DNA of 64,000 bases from JBMHDN01 sp049889355 (GCA_049889355.1 JBMHDN010000016.1:71485-135484); one strand, 5' to 3'. Shown: positions 34,546 to 43,561, counted from the first letter of the stretch. Numbers and translations: made by a program. Notes: generated from the sequence alone by a model not told the origin.

Positions 34546-35529
34546 TTACGGGGCGATGATAGGGCTGGCCGCAAGGCCGGGCTCTTCGACCTCAACACCA
34601 ACAAATTTTGTGCCATGTTCAAACCAGCTCTTTGGTGCGGCTGCCCCCCACAAGGTCTGGCGTTGCGGGTCTTTTAAATCCCATTTAATCGGCTCATGGT
34701 CTGAATCAACAGTCTGATAGTCCGAGCAATAAATTTCAATCCGATGGCCGTCAGGATCGAGAATATACAAGAAAAAGGCATTTGAGATGCCATGGCGTCC
34801 CGGGCCACGCTCAATATTATCCACATAACCAGTGGTGGCCATCAAATCGAGCAAATCAATGATATTCAGCGGCGTTGGTACCCAGAAAGCCACATGATGC
34901 AGGCGCGGGCCTTTGCCATTGGTAAAGGCCATATCATGCACACCGCCTTTGCGATGCATCCAGGCTGCCCATAATCTCTTGCTTTCTTCATCTTCGGTAT
35001 ATTCTGTCACCCGAAAACCGAAATCATTATAAAATGCCACCGAGGCATCTACATCTGTTGAAAAACAGTTGAAATGATCAATCCGCAAGGGCTTCACACC
35101 GCGATAAAGTTCATATTTTTGGTGGATCTTCTCAAGGCGGTCCATCTTGTAATAGAACTCAATGGGAATGCCCATATTATCAGAAGTGAGCAAGGTCCGG
35201 CCCTGATAAGGACGCTCAACCCAGGCGGTTGGCCTGCCCTTTGCTTGAAAATATTGTTCAGCCTTATCGAGATCTGCCTCATCAAAGGTCTTGAAACCCA
35301 TCACCTCAACCGTACCAGGCTGGTCAGATTTCTGTAAAATCACACAATGATGCCCACGCTCTTCCATCGCACGTAGATACAGATGTGTGTCTGTCTCATC
35401 ACTGACCTGGAAGCCCAGTATATCAGTATAGAATATTTTAGACCGGTTGAGGTCAGCCACATTTAAGCAGACATGGCTGAGGCGCACAGTGTTGAAATCA
35501 GGGTAAAGATTAGGTGAAGGAACGGGCAT
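34546..35529 (-). CDS. hpaD: 3,4-dihydroxyphenylacetate 2,3-dioxygenase (type I extradiol, vicinal-oxygen-chelate fold)
   Basis: Ring-cleaving Fe/Mn dioxygenase of homoprotocatechuate degradation, 327 residues. There are two VOC modules. The N-terminal one (LSHVCLNVADLNRSKIFY) lacks metal ligands. The C-terminal one supplies His in LRIDHFNCFSTDV, His in LHHVAFWVPTPLN and Glu in HRIEIYCSDYQT, the 2-His-1-Glu facial triad. The tail (WDLKDPQRQTLWGAAAPKSW) is characteristic of homoprotocatechuate 2,3-dioxygenases. The ATG overlaps the hpaE stop by one base (TAATG). Its product is oxidised by HpaE. Confidence 0.9.
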   Translation of the reverse strand: MPVPSPNLYPDFNTVRLSHVCLNVADLNRSKIFYTDILGFQVSDETDTHLYLRAMEERGHHCVILQKSDQPGTVEVMGFKTFDEADLDKAEQYFQAKGRPTAWVERPYQGRTLLTSDNMGIPIEFYYKMDRLEKIHQKYELYRGVKPLRIDHFNCFSTDVDASVAFYNDFGFRVTEYTEDEESKRLWAAWMHRKGGVHDMAFTNGKGPRLHHVAFWVPTPLNIIDLLDLMATTGYVDNIERGPGRHGISNAFFLYILDPDGHRIEIYCSDYQTVDSDHEPIKWDLKDPQRQTLWGAAAPKSWFEHGTKFVGVEVEEPGLAASPIIAP

Positions 35530-37040
35530 TATAGGGCTCCCAATTTTGTGATTTTGTGCTGGCCGGTTGCAAAACCGATATGTTTTTGTTCCATGTAAAA
35601 TTCAAAAGACCAATCGCCACCATCACGCCCAATGCCGCTGGCTTTGACGCCGCCAAATGGTGTTGGCAGATGACGTACATTTTCAGAATTCACCCAAATC
35701 ATCCCCGCCTCCAGCTTGTCTGTAAAGCGCAAGGCACGCGTCAAATCATTGGTCCAAACATAACCGGTGAGGCCATAGGCGGTATCATTGGCTATCGCTA
35801 AGGCTTCTTCTTCTGTTGTAAAAGGAATAGAAGTCAGCACAGGTCCAAATATCTCTTCTTGTGCAATCCGCATGTGATTATGGGCGCCAGTGAACAAGGT
35901 CGGGCGGACAAAATAGCCTTCATCTCCGATTGCTTCTCCGCCTGCGGCAATCATCGCGCCATCTGATTTTGCAATCTCAAAATAGCTACAGACCTTATCA
36001 AAATGCTCTTGTGTGACGAGCGGGCCAATTTCAGTCTTTGGATCAAGCGGATGACCCACTTTGATATTATTCACCCGTTCAATCAGCTTGGCTTCAAATT
36101 CTTTTTGAATCGTATCTTGGACAAGCAAGCGAGATGAGGAGGTACAGCGCTCGCCATTGATTGAGTAAATCATGAAAATGGCCGCATCAAGGGCACGGTC
36201 TAAATCTGCATCGTCAAAGACAATCACCGGATTTTTACCGCCCAATTCAAGGTGATTACGTTTGAGTGTATCCGCCCCTTGCTTGGTGATCAGGCTGCCT
36301 GTTCGGCTCTCGCCCACAAAGGCGATCGCCTTGATTTTGGGGTGCTCACACAATGCTTTACCTGCGCCTTCACCAAAGCCGTTTACCGTGTTCAGCACGC
36401 CAGCTGGCAAGCCTGCCTCTTCAGCAATTTCAACAAGCAAACGTGCAGTGAGCGGCGATGCTTCTGCTGGTTTGTGTACCACAGTGCAGCCAGCAGCAAG
36501 CGCAGGGGCTATCTTCCAGGTGGACAGCATGAACGGTGTGTTCCACGGGGTGATCACCCCAACAGGGCCGATGGGCACGCGGGTGGTGATGTTCATCAAG
36601 GTAGGTGATTTTAAATGCTGGCCATCTCGCGCTTGGACCACTTGATCAGCGAAATAGCGGAAATTCTCTGCCCCGCGCAGCGCTGCCTTGGACATAAATT
36701 TATAAGCCTGGCCTGTGTCCCAGCATTCACATAAAGCGATTTCTTCGGCGCGCGCCTCAATCGCATCAGCAATACGGATCAAGATTTTCTTGCGCTCTGT
36801 GGCTGGCATATCGCGCCATTGGGCAAAGGCATCATGTGCAGCCTGGGCTGCCTTATCAATATCAGCGGCAGTGCCATGAGCCACATCACAAATAACCGAT
36901 TTATCAACAGGTGATGTGGTCACAAACACCCCATCACTACCCGCCATATCACGGCCTGCAATACGGTTCATAATGCCTGTATCTTTGAAACGGCTAAGAT
37001 AACCGTCAAGTTTTGCGATATTTTCGTCTAAAACGCTCAT
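35529..37040 (-). CDS. hpaE: 5-carboxymethyl-2-hydroxymuconate semialdehyde dehydrogenase
   Basis: NAD-dependent dehydrogenase of 503 residues that oxidises the ring-cleavage semialdehyde. ALDH motifs: GPVGVITPWNTPFMLSTWK, NHLELGGKNPVIVFDDADLD with the general-base Glu, catalytic Cys in NGERCTSSSRLLVQ, and QEEIFGPVLTS. The C-terminus (PFGGVKASGIGRDGGDWSFE) is like that of HpaE and other hydroxymuconic-semialdehyde dehydrogenases. The start overlaps hpaF by 4 bases and the end overlaps hpaD by one base. Confidence 0.9.
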   Translation of the reverse strand: MSVLDENIAKLDGYLSRFKDTGIMNRIAGRDMAGSDGVFVTTSPVDKSVICDVAHGTAADIDKAAQAAHDAFAQWRDMPATERKKILIRIADAIEARAEEIALCECWDTGQAYKFMSKAALRGAENFRYFADQVVQARDGQHLKSPTLMNITTRVPIGPVGVITPWNTPFMLSTWKIAPALAAGCTVVHKPAEASPLTARLLVEIAEEAGLPAGVLNTVNGFGEGAGKALCEHPKIKAIAFVGESRTGSLITKQGADTLKRNHLELGGKNPVIVFDDADLDRALDAAIFMIYSINGERCTSSSRLLVQDTIQKEFEAKLIERVNNIKVGHPLDPKTEIGPLVTQEHFDKVCSYFEIAKSDGAMIAAGGEAIGDEGYFVRPTLFTGAHNHMRIAQEEIFGPVLTSIPFTTEEEALAIANDTAYGLTGYVWTNDLTRALRFTDKLEAGMIWVNSENVRHLPTPFGGVKASGIGRDGGDWSFEFYMEQKHIGFATGQHKITKLGAL

Positions 37041-37426
37041 GCGTTATTCTCCATATGATCACGGATATTGCCAAATTTCGGAGACAGATCAGCATCAATA
37101 TCACGCATCTCAGCGGAAATGGCGATAGAATGCGTTTCCATAGCAGATGCTGTGGCATCTTTGAGAGTCGCAAAGATCTGAGCTATCGCTTCTTTTTTCA
37201 CCTGCGCGTCTCGTCCGGCACGAAGACGCACAGATAAATCAATAAAGCCATGTTTTGGATTGCCATCTGCCATGGCATAATGATCAACACGCGTGGCGCG
37301 TACACGCACACCCGCCGTCGGGAAGGTCTCGATAGCGGCAGCACAGGCACGAATGGCCTCACATAATGCGGCGATATCGATCACAGATTCAAGATTCGCT
37401 GAATAATCAATATGAAAATGCGCCAT
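37037..37426 (-). CDS. hpaF: 5-carboxymethyl-2-hydroxymuconate delta-isomerase-like protein (HpaF/CHMI)
   Basis: 129 residues, first gene of the hpa operon. The pattern MAHFHIDYSANLESVIDIAAL, HGFIDLSVRLRAGRD and KKEAIAQIFATLKD fits the CHMI branch of the tautomerase superfamily. The known enzyme uses an N-terminal Pro exposed after Met removal. Here the second residue is Ala (ATG-GCG), so the catalytic base is missing or the reaction differs. AAGGAA lies about 6 bases before the ATG, and the palindrome TTAACATGTTAA sits directly upstream of it. The stop overlaps the hpaE start by 4 bases. Confidence 0.8.
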   Translation of the reverse strand: MAHFHIDYSANLESVIDIAALCEAIRACAAAIETFPTAGVRVRATRVDHYAMADGNPKHGFIDLSVRLRAGRDAQVKKEAIAQIFATLKDATASAMETHSIAISAEMRDIDADLSPKFGNIRDHMENNA

Positions 37427-37435
37427 CTTTATTCC

Positions 37436-37447
37436 TTAACATGTTAA
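37436..37447 (-). promoter_or_regulatory. Palindrome TTAACATGTTAA before hpaF
   Basis: Perfect 12-bp inverted repeat immediately upstream of the hpaF ribosome-binding site and downstream of a promoter-like element. This position suits a repressor operator. Family knowledge suggests a MarR-type (HpaR) or GntR-type regulator, but no such gene is adjacent. Confidence 0.45.
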
Positions 37448-37455
37448 TTATTATG

Positions 37456-37483
37456 AAGTTAGATAAAGTTTAGATTTTGTCAA
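37456..37483 (-). promoter_or_regulatory. Candidate sigma-70 promoter of the hpa operon
   Basis: On the minus strand a consensus TTGACA (37478-37483) is followed after 16 bases by TAACTT (37456-37461), a poor -10 match. It lies 30-57 bases upstream of the hpaF start codon. Confidence 0.45.
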
Positions 37484-37774
37484 GGCTAAGCAATACGCTG
37501 CCACTTTTTATCAAAGCGGTTACAGCCTATGATCGCAACCTCTGTATCTTTAGAACTGATTTCAATGTGAGTGCCGGATGCAAATAAGAGAGAAGAGACG
37601 CCATCACCCTAACTATTCAGCACGATATTATCAGCCTGAGATTAACCGCTAGCCAGGCAAAGAGCCGGCGTTTATGGTGGCAAGAGCAAATATTTTTCGG
37701 TGACGCCGCGCTAGTGGCGGCAGCGAAGAGCTGTTTTTTGCACAAAGACAAAACAGACAGAGGCAATAGCAAAT

Positions 37775-38689
37775 ATGGCATCAGCATCCAGGCCCTATAT
37801 TGCGGTCATTGGCGGGGCCAATGTGGATATTATGGCCCGTCACGATGGTGTTGTTTTAAATGACACTGATTCCAATCCGGGCCAGATGATGCTCAGTGCA
37901 GGCGGTGTTGCCCGCAATGTCGCAGAAAACCTTGCTAGGCTTGGCTCAGATGTACAGCTTATCACCAGCCTTGGTGATGATGATTTTGCCACCAAAATAA
38001 AAGCCAGTCTTGATTTGCCGCATCTGGACTTCAAGGCCAGTCAGATCACGCCAAACACCGCATCAGATAGTTATTTGAGCCTGCATGACGCAGAAGGCGA
38101 GCTGTTACATGCTGTGCACCACACGCAGCTGGTCAGCTCCCTCACCCCCTCCTATCTGGGCCAGCATGGCAAGCTGATAGCGGGGGCTTCTATGCTGGTG
38201 GCAGATTGTAATCTGCCTGCTGAAACACTCGCCTGGCTGGCTACGTACACGCCGCGCCCAGCTCTGTTTATCGATGGTGTATCAGCACATAAGATCACGC
38301 GCCTTGCCCCTATTCTAAGCCAGATTGACGGGCTGAAATGCAATCAGTTAGAAGCAGCAACCTTGCTGGGCCTCGCCCAAACCACACCGCCAGACCAGCT
38401 GGCCCGGCGCATCTCTGATAAAGGTGTCAGAAGCGTTATCTTGTCATTGGGGGCGAAGGGTGTTTTATTGGCGCATGCGGGCATATGCACCTGCTATCCA
38501 CAACCAACAATACCGGAAAAAATACTATCAGTCAGTGGTGCTGGTGATGCATTGCTGGCGGCTTATATTTATGCCATCCATCACAAATTGCCACAGGATG
38601 CGGCGATAAAAATGGGGCTGAAAGCCGCTGTTAAAACGCTGGAAGCACCAGAGGCTGTCCATCGCGACATCGCCCAGATAGCTGAATGA
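37775..38689 (+). CDS. psuK: Pseudouridine kinase (PfkB family)
   Basis: 304-residue PfkB sugar/nucleoside kinase. N-terminal YIAVIGGANVDIMARH and GGVARNVAENLARLGSDVQLIT are the ribokinase-fold substrate and first family motif. The C-terminal anion-hole/catalytic Asp motif is SVSGAGDALLAAYIYA. Directly followed by psuG, so its substrate is inferred to be pseudouridine, phosphorylated to pseudouridine 5'-phosphate. No transporter gene is adjacent. AGAGG lies about 11 bases before the ATG. The gap to psuG is 21 bases, forming a two-gene operon for salvage of modified RNA nucleosides. Confidence 0.9.
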   Translation: MASASRPYIAVIGGANVDIMARHDGVVLNDTDSNPGQMMLSAGGVARNVAENLARLGSDVQLITSLGDDDFATKIKASLDLPHLDFKASQITPNTASDSYLSLHDAEGELLHAVHHTQLVSSLTPSYLGQHGKLIAGASMLVADCNLPAETLAWLATYTPRPALFIDGVSAHKITRLAPILSQIDGLKCNQLEAATLLGLAQTTPPDQLARRISDKGVRSVILSLGAKGVLLAHAGICTCYPQPTIPEKILSVSGAGDALLAAYIYAIHHKLPQDAAIKMGLKAAVKTLEAPEAVHRDIAQIAE

Positions 38690-38710
38690 AACAACGGAGC
38701 CTGATATCAG

Positions 38711-39640
38711 ATGAAGCGCAAACTTGCCGTCCAATTTTCTGAAGAAGTCGCACAAGCCCTTGCTGAAAATCGGCCTGTGGTAGCACTGGAATCAACCATT
38801 ATTTCGCATGGCTTGCCCTACCCCGATAATATTGCAACAGCCAAAATGTTAGAAGATAGCGTGCGCAAAAAAGGCGCTATACCCGCGACAATCGCGGTAA
38901 TTGGCGGTATGCCAAAGGCAGGGCTGACAGAAGATGAGCTGGGTATCATTGCCGCGCCTGACAGCGATATCATGAAATTATCACGCCGTGATTTGCCCTT
39001 TGCGCTATCCAAAAAAACCCATGGTGCAACCACGGTGGCCACCACCATGATCATTGCCGAGGCCGCAAATATTAGTGTTTTTGCGACAGGTGGCATTGGC
39101 GGGGTGCATCGCGGTGCTGACACCAATTTTGATATCTCAGCTGACCTACCAGAATTAGGCCGAACAAATGTCGCGGTTGTCTGTGCTGGCCCGAAAGCGA
39201 TATTGGATATTCCGGCAACACTTGAATATCTGGAAACGCTCGGCGTGCCTGTCATCGGCTATCAATGTGATAATATGCCTGCCTTTTGGTCGCGGAGCTC
39301 TGGTACAGCCTTGGAATGCCGGCTGGATACACCTGCAGAAATTGCCGATTTATGCCGTCATAAATGGCAAGCTGGCCTGTCTGGCGGGGTGCTGATTGCC
39401 AACCCTGTCCCTGCAGCAGATGAAATCAGCCAGATAGCGATTGAGACAGCGATTGAAACAGCCTTAAAAAAAGCAGCCTCTAAACAGATATCAGGTAAAA
39501 ATCTGACCCCATTCCTGCTTGAACATATCCGGCATATTACAGATGGGGCCAGCCTTGAGAGTAATAAATCACTGGTTGCCAATAACGCTACCCTAGCCGC
39601 AGATATCGCCATCGCACTGGCCAAGCAGCCGCTGATTTGA
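38711..39640 (+). CDS. psuG: Pseudouridine-5'-phosphate glycosidase
   Basis: Breaks the C-C glycosidic bond of pseudouridine 5'-phosphate to uracil and ribose 5-phosphate. The 309 residues show the family pattern PVVALESTIISHGLPYPDN, Lys-containing SRRDLPFALSKKTHGATTVA, FATGGIGGVHRGADTNFDIS and metal/phosphate loops through VVCAGPKAILDIPATLEYLE. The C-terminal region GKNLTPFLLEHI is typical. An internal 12-bp duplication near 39425-39460 encodes IAIETAIETA. A strong hairpin follows about 60 bases after the stop. Confidence 0.95.
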   Translation: MKRKLAVQFSEEVAQALAENRPVVALESTIISHGLPYPDNIATAKMLEDSVRKKGAIPATIAVIGGMPKAGLTEDELGIIAAPDSDIMKLSRRDLPFALSKKTHGATTVATTMIIAEAANISVFATGGIGGVHRGADTNFDISADLPELGRTNVAVVCAGPKAILDIPATLEYLETLGVPVIGYQCDNMPAFWSRSSGTALECRLDTPAEIADLCRHKWQAGLSGGVLIANPVPAADEISQIAIETAIETALKKAASKQISGKNLTPFLLEHIRHITDGASLESNKSLVANNATLAADIAIALAKQPLI

Positions 39641-39700
39641 TGAAATCAGCCAGACAGGCCCAAAATCATTGATAATCTAAAAACATTATGTGCCGTACAT

Positions 39701-39740
39701 CTTAAAAAAAGGGCGCCGGTTAATATGCCGCGCGCCCTTT
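39701..39740 (-). terminator. Rho-independent terminator of the tau transporter operon
   Basis: Stem AAAGGGCGC / GCGCCCTTT (39708-39716 with 39732-39740), extended inside by CGG/CCG. The minus strand ends in TTTTTTTAAG, so it mainly serves the transporter operon ending at 39774. It could also help stop psuKG transcription from the other side, although the plus-strand T-run is weak. Confidence 0.8.
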
Positions 39741-39773
39741 AATCTGCCTTTGTCAGCATTTAGGCTGATCCGA

Positions 39774-41702
39774 TTAACCCTTGCCACGCCAAGGTATCAA
39801 ACGGCTGATCAGATAGCGCATCACCAGGTCAAATAGCAGACCAAGTATACCCATAATGAGAATCGTCACCCAAATCAGCTCATAATCAGACACCGTGCGG
39901 GCAACATTCTCAATAAAGCCAACACCTGTGGTCCCTGCCAGCATTTCAGCCGCCACCAGCGTACCCCAACACACCCCAATCGCAATCCGGATACCTGTCA
40001 GGATTTCTGGCAGTGCATTTGGCAAAATCACATAGCGTAGAATCTGCCTATTGCTGGCACCCAGCGAGTGCGATGCCCGGATTTTAGAGAGCTGTGTGCC
40101 AGACGCGCCTGTGCGCGCCGAAATTACCATAATCGCAAAGGCCACCATAAACAGCAGGAATATCTTGCCATCATCCTGAATACCAAAAATGGTGAGAATC
40201 AGCGGTGCCCATGCCAAAGGTGGTACTGGGCGATAGAGTTCAATCAACGGGTCAAAGAAGCTCTTGAAGAAACGAGATACACCCATATAGATGCCAAGCG
40301 GCACACCAACCAAAATACCAAGCGCCATGGCCACAATCACACGGAACATAGAATCCCAGATATGGCCATCAAGCATCGGGATCGATCCCAGATAAACCTC
40401 GCCTTGTGCAAAGGCCAGAAGCTTGTCTTTGTAATTTGGCATAAATTGGCCATCTTGGTCATGCGTGCCATAGCTACCTGGCAACATATCGATCAACCCG
40501 TCAGGTATGATGAAATCAACAATGCTAGAGATAGGCAGCCATTTCCACCATAAAAGGACGGTGCCTTTATAACCGCCGCCAGCCTCTAGATCCGGATTAC
40601 CAAGCGTCCAGAAGGTGCCAACCACATCCGTTGGTTTTGGCAACCAACGCCCCGGGCCTTGTTCAGTACATTGGGTGCGTGATTTCACAATGCCATCACC
40701 TGGCATGAACAAAGCTTCTACAGCGCGCAGACCGCCTTTGGATTCATCCAGCGCATCATATAAATTCTCAATGGCTATATTCACGCCAACAAGCGAATCA
40801 GCTGGCAGAATGGTGCCATCATCTACACGCTTGAAAATACGCTCAACTGCTTTGACAAAGGCGGTACGCTCACCCAAAACAGCCTCGTCAAAATTGCCAG
40901 ATTTATTGGCAGCTTTGAGCGCATCTATTTTTGTGCGTGTTTCCGCAATAAGCGCATCAGCTACATTTGACTGGTTCCGCAATTTGAGAAACTGCTTTGA
41001 AATATCGGCTGCTTTTGTAGCCACTTCATCGAGCATCATCCCACGCGCTGTTTCAGGCAAAAGCGGGATTTCAACCTTGCTTGTGCCCCAATTTGGCTGA
41101 GCCAATGCTTCGGCTGTCGGGGTATATCCATCATAGCCAGAACGCAGACGCTCACTCAGCCCATCAAGCTCAGCAGCGACCATCTCAAATTCTGAAATGG
41201 ATGTTTCGTTCTGATAGGCAGGGTTAGAGAATATCGCAATTAATTCTCTGGTATCATCCATGATGACATTCAGCGTGTTTGCCTCTGACGCTGAAAAGAC
41301 AGCCACTGGCAGGCCAGCTTGCAAATCATCAAGCTGTGCGCCGTTGCGCGTCACAAGCGTTGTGGATTTGTAATAGCGCGAACCAATAGGCAAGGTCGCG
41401 GTAATCGGTGAGAGCGCCTCTTCGACCTTTGCGACCTGACAAAATTCATTCGCAGCGGTCGGGAAAAAGGCGCGTGCCATGCCCCAGCTATAATAGAACC
41501 AGACCAGCATCAGCGCAGACACACCGCAAAGCGCCCAATACCAGCCACCTCTTGTACGGTCAGGGTCACCAAAAACTTCATCTTTGGCCCGCAAAGCACT
41601 CTGCTTTACGCCGATATAGATGGCGGTGATAAAAGTTGCCGCAAATAGAAGAATCAAAAGCGCTGCAATCACAGCACGATTATCAGAAATCCAATCAAGC
41701 AC
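39774..41702 (-). CDS. tauC: Taurine-type ABC transporter permease with large extracytoplasmic insertion
   Basis: 642 residues, more than twice the usual TauC/SsuC length of about 270. Two membrane segments (about 9-31 and 55-74) come first. A soluble region of about 290-360 residues (80 to 440) follows; it is predicted to face the periplasm and has coiled-coil stretches (KFLKLRNQ, FVKAVERIFKRVDD). A standard permease domain closes the protein (about 450-642), with the EAA-loop sequence SHSLGASNRQILRYVILPNALP. The start is GTG, overlapping the ATPase stop by 8 bases. It works with the ATPase and binding protein. The extra domain may dock the binding protein or assist substrate capture (inference). 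Confidence 0.85.
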   Translation of the reverse strand: MLDWISDNRAVIAALLILLFAATFITAIYIGVKQSALRAKDEVFGDPDRTRGGWYWALCGVSALMLVWFYYSWGMARAFFPTAANEFCQVAKVEEALSPITATLPIGSRYYKSTTLVTRNGAQLDDLQAGLPVAVFSASEANTLNVIMDDTRELIAIFSNPAYQNETSISEFEMVAAELDGLSERLRSGYDGYTPTAEALAQPNWGTSKVEIPLLPETARGMMLDEVATKAADISKQFLKLRNQSNVADALIAETRTKIDALKAANKSGNFDEAVLGERTAFVKAVERIFKRVDDGTILPADSLVGVNIAIENLYDALDESKGGLRAVEALFMPGDGIVKSRTQCTEQGPGRWLPKPTDVVGTFWTLGNPDLEAGGGYKGTVLLWWKWLPISSIVDFIIPDGLIDMLPGSYGTHDQDGQFMPNYKDKLLAFAQGEVYLGSIPMLDGHIWDSMFRVIVAMALGILVGVPLGIYMGVSRFFKSFFDPLIELYRPVPPLAWAPLILTIFGIQDDGKIFLLFMVAFAIMVISARTGASGTQLSKIRASHSLGASNRQILRYVILPNALPEILTGIRIAIGVCWGTLVAAEMLAGTTGVGFIENVARTVSDYELIWVTILIMGILGLLFDLVMRYLISRLIPWRGKG

Positions 41703-42492
41703 CGCTCATAATCTCCTCTTCCATGTTCCAGATCATGGACAGAATTTCCTCACGAACTTGCGTGAAATCTTCATCCTGCTTCACATCACGCAGTGATTTG
41801 GTCAGACCACGCTCTGCAAAAGGCAGACGATATTCTTTATGAATGCGGCCTGGCCGAGGGGCCATCACAAACAGACGCTCACCCAGCAGCAATGCTTCTT
41901 CAACTGAGTGGGTGATGATCATAATGGTCTTGCCTGTCTCTTTCCAAAGCTCCAACACCAAAGACTGCATCTTTTCACGAGTCAGCGCATCAAGTGCCCC
42001 AAGCGGTTCATCCATCAAAATAAGGTCTGGATCATTCACCAGACATCTGGCCAGCGCGACACGCTGCTGCATACCGCCAGAGAGCTGATAAGTCGGGGTA
42101 TCCCCAAAGCCTTTAAGGCCAACAATATCCAGCCATTTTTCAACAAGCGCGATGCTTTCTTCTTCACTTGTCTTTTTCATCCGAAGACCAAAATCAACAT
42201 TTTTGGCAACGGGTAGCCACTCAAATAAAGCCCCTTGCTGAAACACCATACCGCGCTCAACACCTGGCCCTTCAATGCTCTTGTCACCTAGCGTGATTTG
42301 GCCACCTGTTGGGTTCAGGAACCCTGCGATGATGTTCAGCAAGGTTGTTTTGCCACAGCCAGAAGGCCCCAAAACCGAAAGAAGCTCACCCTTTTTGAGG
42401 GTGAAGTTAATGTTTTTCAGCGCTTCCACATCCACAGATGTGCCTGGAACGCGAAATGTCATACTCAGATCGTTGCAGACCAAGTCAGCCAT
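41695..42492 (-). CDS. tauB: Taurine-type ABC transporter ATP-binding protein
   Basis: 265 residues with all ABC motifs: Walker A GPSGCGKTT, Q-loop VFQQGALFEW, signature LSGGMQQRVALAR, Walker B DLILMDEPLGALD and switch His in IMIITHSVEEA. The 30-residue C-terminal extension is typical of the nitrate/sulfonate/taurine group. AGGTG precedes the ATG. It lies between the binding protein and permease genes, giving a tauABC-like operon on the minus strand. Confidence 0.9.
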   Translation of the reverse strand: MADLVCNDLSMTFRVPGTSVDVEALKNINFTLKKGELLSVLGPSGCGKTTLLNIIAGFLNPTGGQITLGDKSIEGPGVERGMVFQQGALFEWLPVAKNVDFGLRMKKTSEEESIALVEKWLDIVGLKGFGDTPTYQLSGGMQQRVALARCLVNDPDLILMDEPLGALDALTREKMQSLVLELWKETGKTIMIITHSVEEALLLGERLFVMAPRPGRIHKEYRLPFAERGLTKSLRDVKQDEDFTQVREEILSMIWNMEEEIMSGA

Positions 42493-42580
42493 GACATCAC
42501 CTACTTATTCTATGAAATCATTAAAAACATATACAGGGCCTGACTGAACAGGCCCTGTATGTCATTGACTTTGCGGCGCC

Positions 42581-43561
42581 TTACTGGAGGAATGAGCCGT
42601 CAATTGTCTTGGCGACAGAACCAGTCAAGTTGCTGTCATCTGACTTAACAAATACAACACCAAGTGATTCTGCTGCTGCAGCTGCAACACCATCATTACC
42701 GAAATAGGTGCTCAGCTGTTCTGCAGATGTTGGGAACATGAAACCTGACATTTGGTTGCGTGTTGTTTCAACATCCATACCAGCATCAGCTGCAACCTTG
42801 GCAATCTGTGCATCGCTGCCTGTCCAGGCTGCATTGGCTTCGTCTGTCACTTCCAAGAATGTGCGCAGAAGATCTGGGTTTTCAGTCGCAAATTTTTCTG
42901 TCACTGACACAACGTCAAATGAACCGATGCCTGCATCTGTCTTTTCTTGTGTGCTCATGATAGGTGAACCGACTTCGCCAGCTGCTTTGGCAGACGCACC
43001 ACCAAAGATACATGCCATGTCGACTGATCCATCTGCCAATGATACTGCGCCATCAGGTGGAGCCTGATCAACGATAGTCATTGTTGATGTATCCACACCA
43101 AGGGCAGCCATCTGCTTGCGGAATGAGAAGTCAGCCATGGTGTTCAATGGCACAGCAACTGTCTTACCTTCTAGCTCTGATGCATTTGACGAATCAATGC
43201 CCAGACCGTTCGCAACAAAGCAGTCATTTGCTTCATAGACCACAGCGATAGAGACCATCTTCAAAGGTGCACCTTGCTGAATCGCAGTTACAAATGGTGC
43301 CAGACCTTGTGAGTAGGCAATGTCGATATCGCCAGCCAACATCGCTTCTGTCATGGCTGTACCTGTCAGAAAATCTGTCCAGTTTACATCAACACCCATA
43401 GCTTCGTCATAGGCTTTGTCGACTTTTGCGATTTGGTTTGGTGTTGCCCACTCTAAGAAAAAGGCGACATTCACAGCATCAGCAGCTTGTGCAGGCATAG
43501 CAAGGCCAGCCATAGCAAGAGCAGATGCGCCCATTGTGATTTTCTTCATAAACTGTTTCAT
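42581..43561 (-). CDS. tauA: Taurine-type ABC transporter substrate-binding protein
   Basis: 326-residue periplasmic binding protein. The frame opens at 43651, but ATG 43561 is preceded by a perfect AGGAGG and starts a clear signal peptide (MKQFMKKITMGASALAMAGLAMPAQA). The mature part shows the SsuA/TauA/NMT1-like fold: VNVAFFLEWATPNQIAKVDKAY, FLTGTAMTEAMLAGDIDIAY, SQGLAPFVTAIQQGAPLKMV and GKTVAVPLNTMADFSF. Sulfonate specificity is inferred from linkage to tauR and xsc. Confidence 0.88.
   Translation of the reverse strand: MKQFMKKITMGASALAMAGLAMPAQAADAVNVAFFLEWATPNQIAKVDKAYDEAMGVDVNWTDFLTGTAMTEAMLAGDIDIAYSQGLAPFVTAIQQGAPLKMVSIAVVYEANDCFVANGLGIDSSNASELEGKTVAVPLNTMADFSFRKQMAALGVDTSTMTIVDQAPPDGAVSLADGSVDMACIFGGASAKAAGEVGSPIMSTQEKTDAGIGSFDVVSVTEKFATENPDLLRTFLEVTDEANAAWTGSDAQIAKVAADAGMDVETTRNQMSGFMFPTSAEQLSTYFGNDGVAAAAAESLGVVFVKSDDSNLTGSVAKTIDGSFLQ

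Larger units (their letters stand above)
37427..37774. other. Divergent intergenic region hpaF / psuK
   Basis: 348 bases without a gene. The hpaF side is A+T-rich with a promoter-like pair and a palindrome (listed separately). The psuK side contains a small hairpin (GCCGC-GCTAGTG-GCGGC, about 37703-37719) followed after some bases by a run of six T. No riboswitch class was recognised. Confidence 0.5.
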
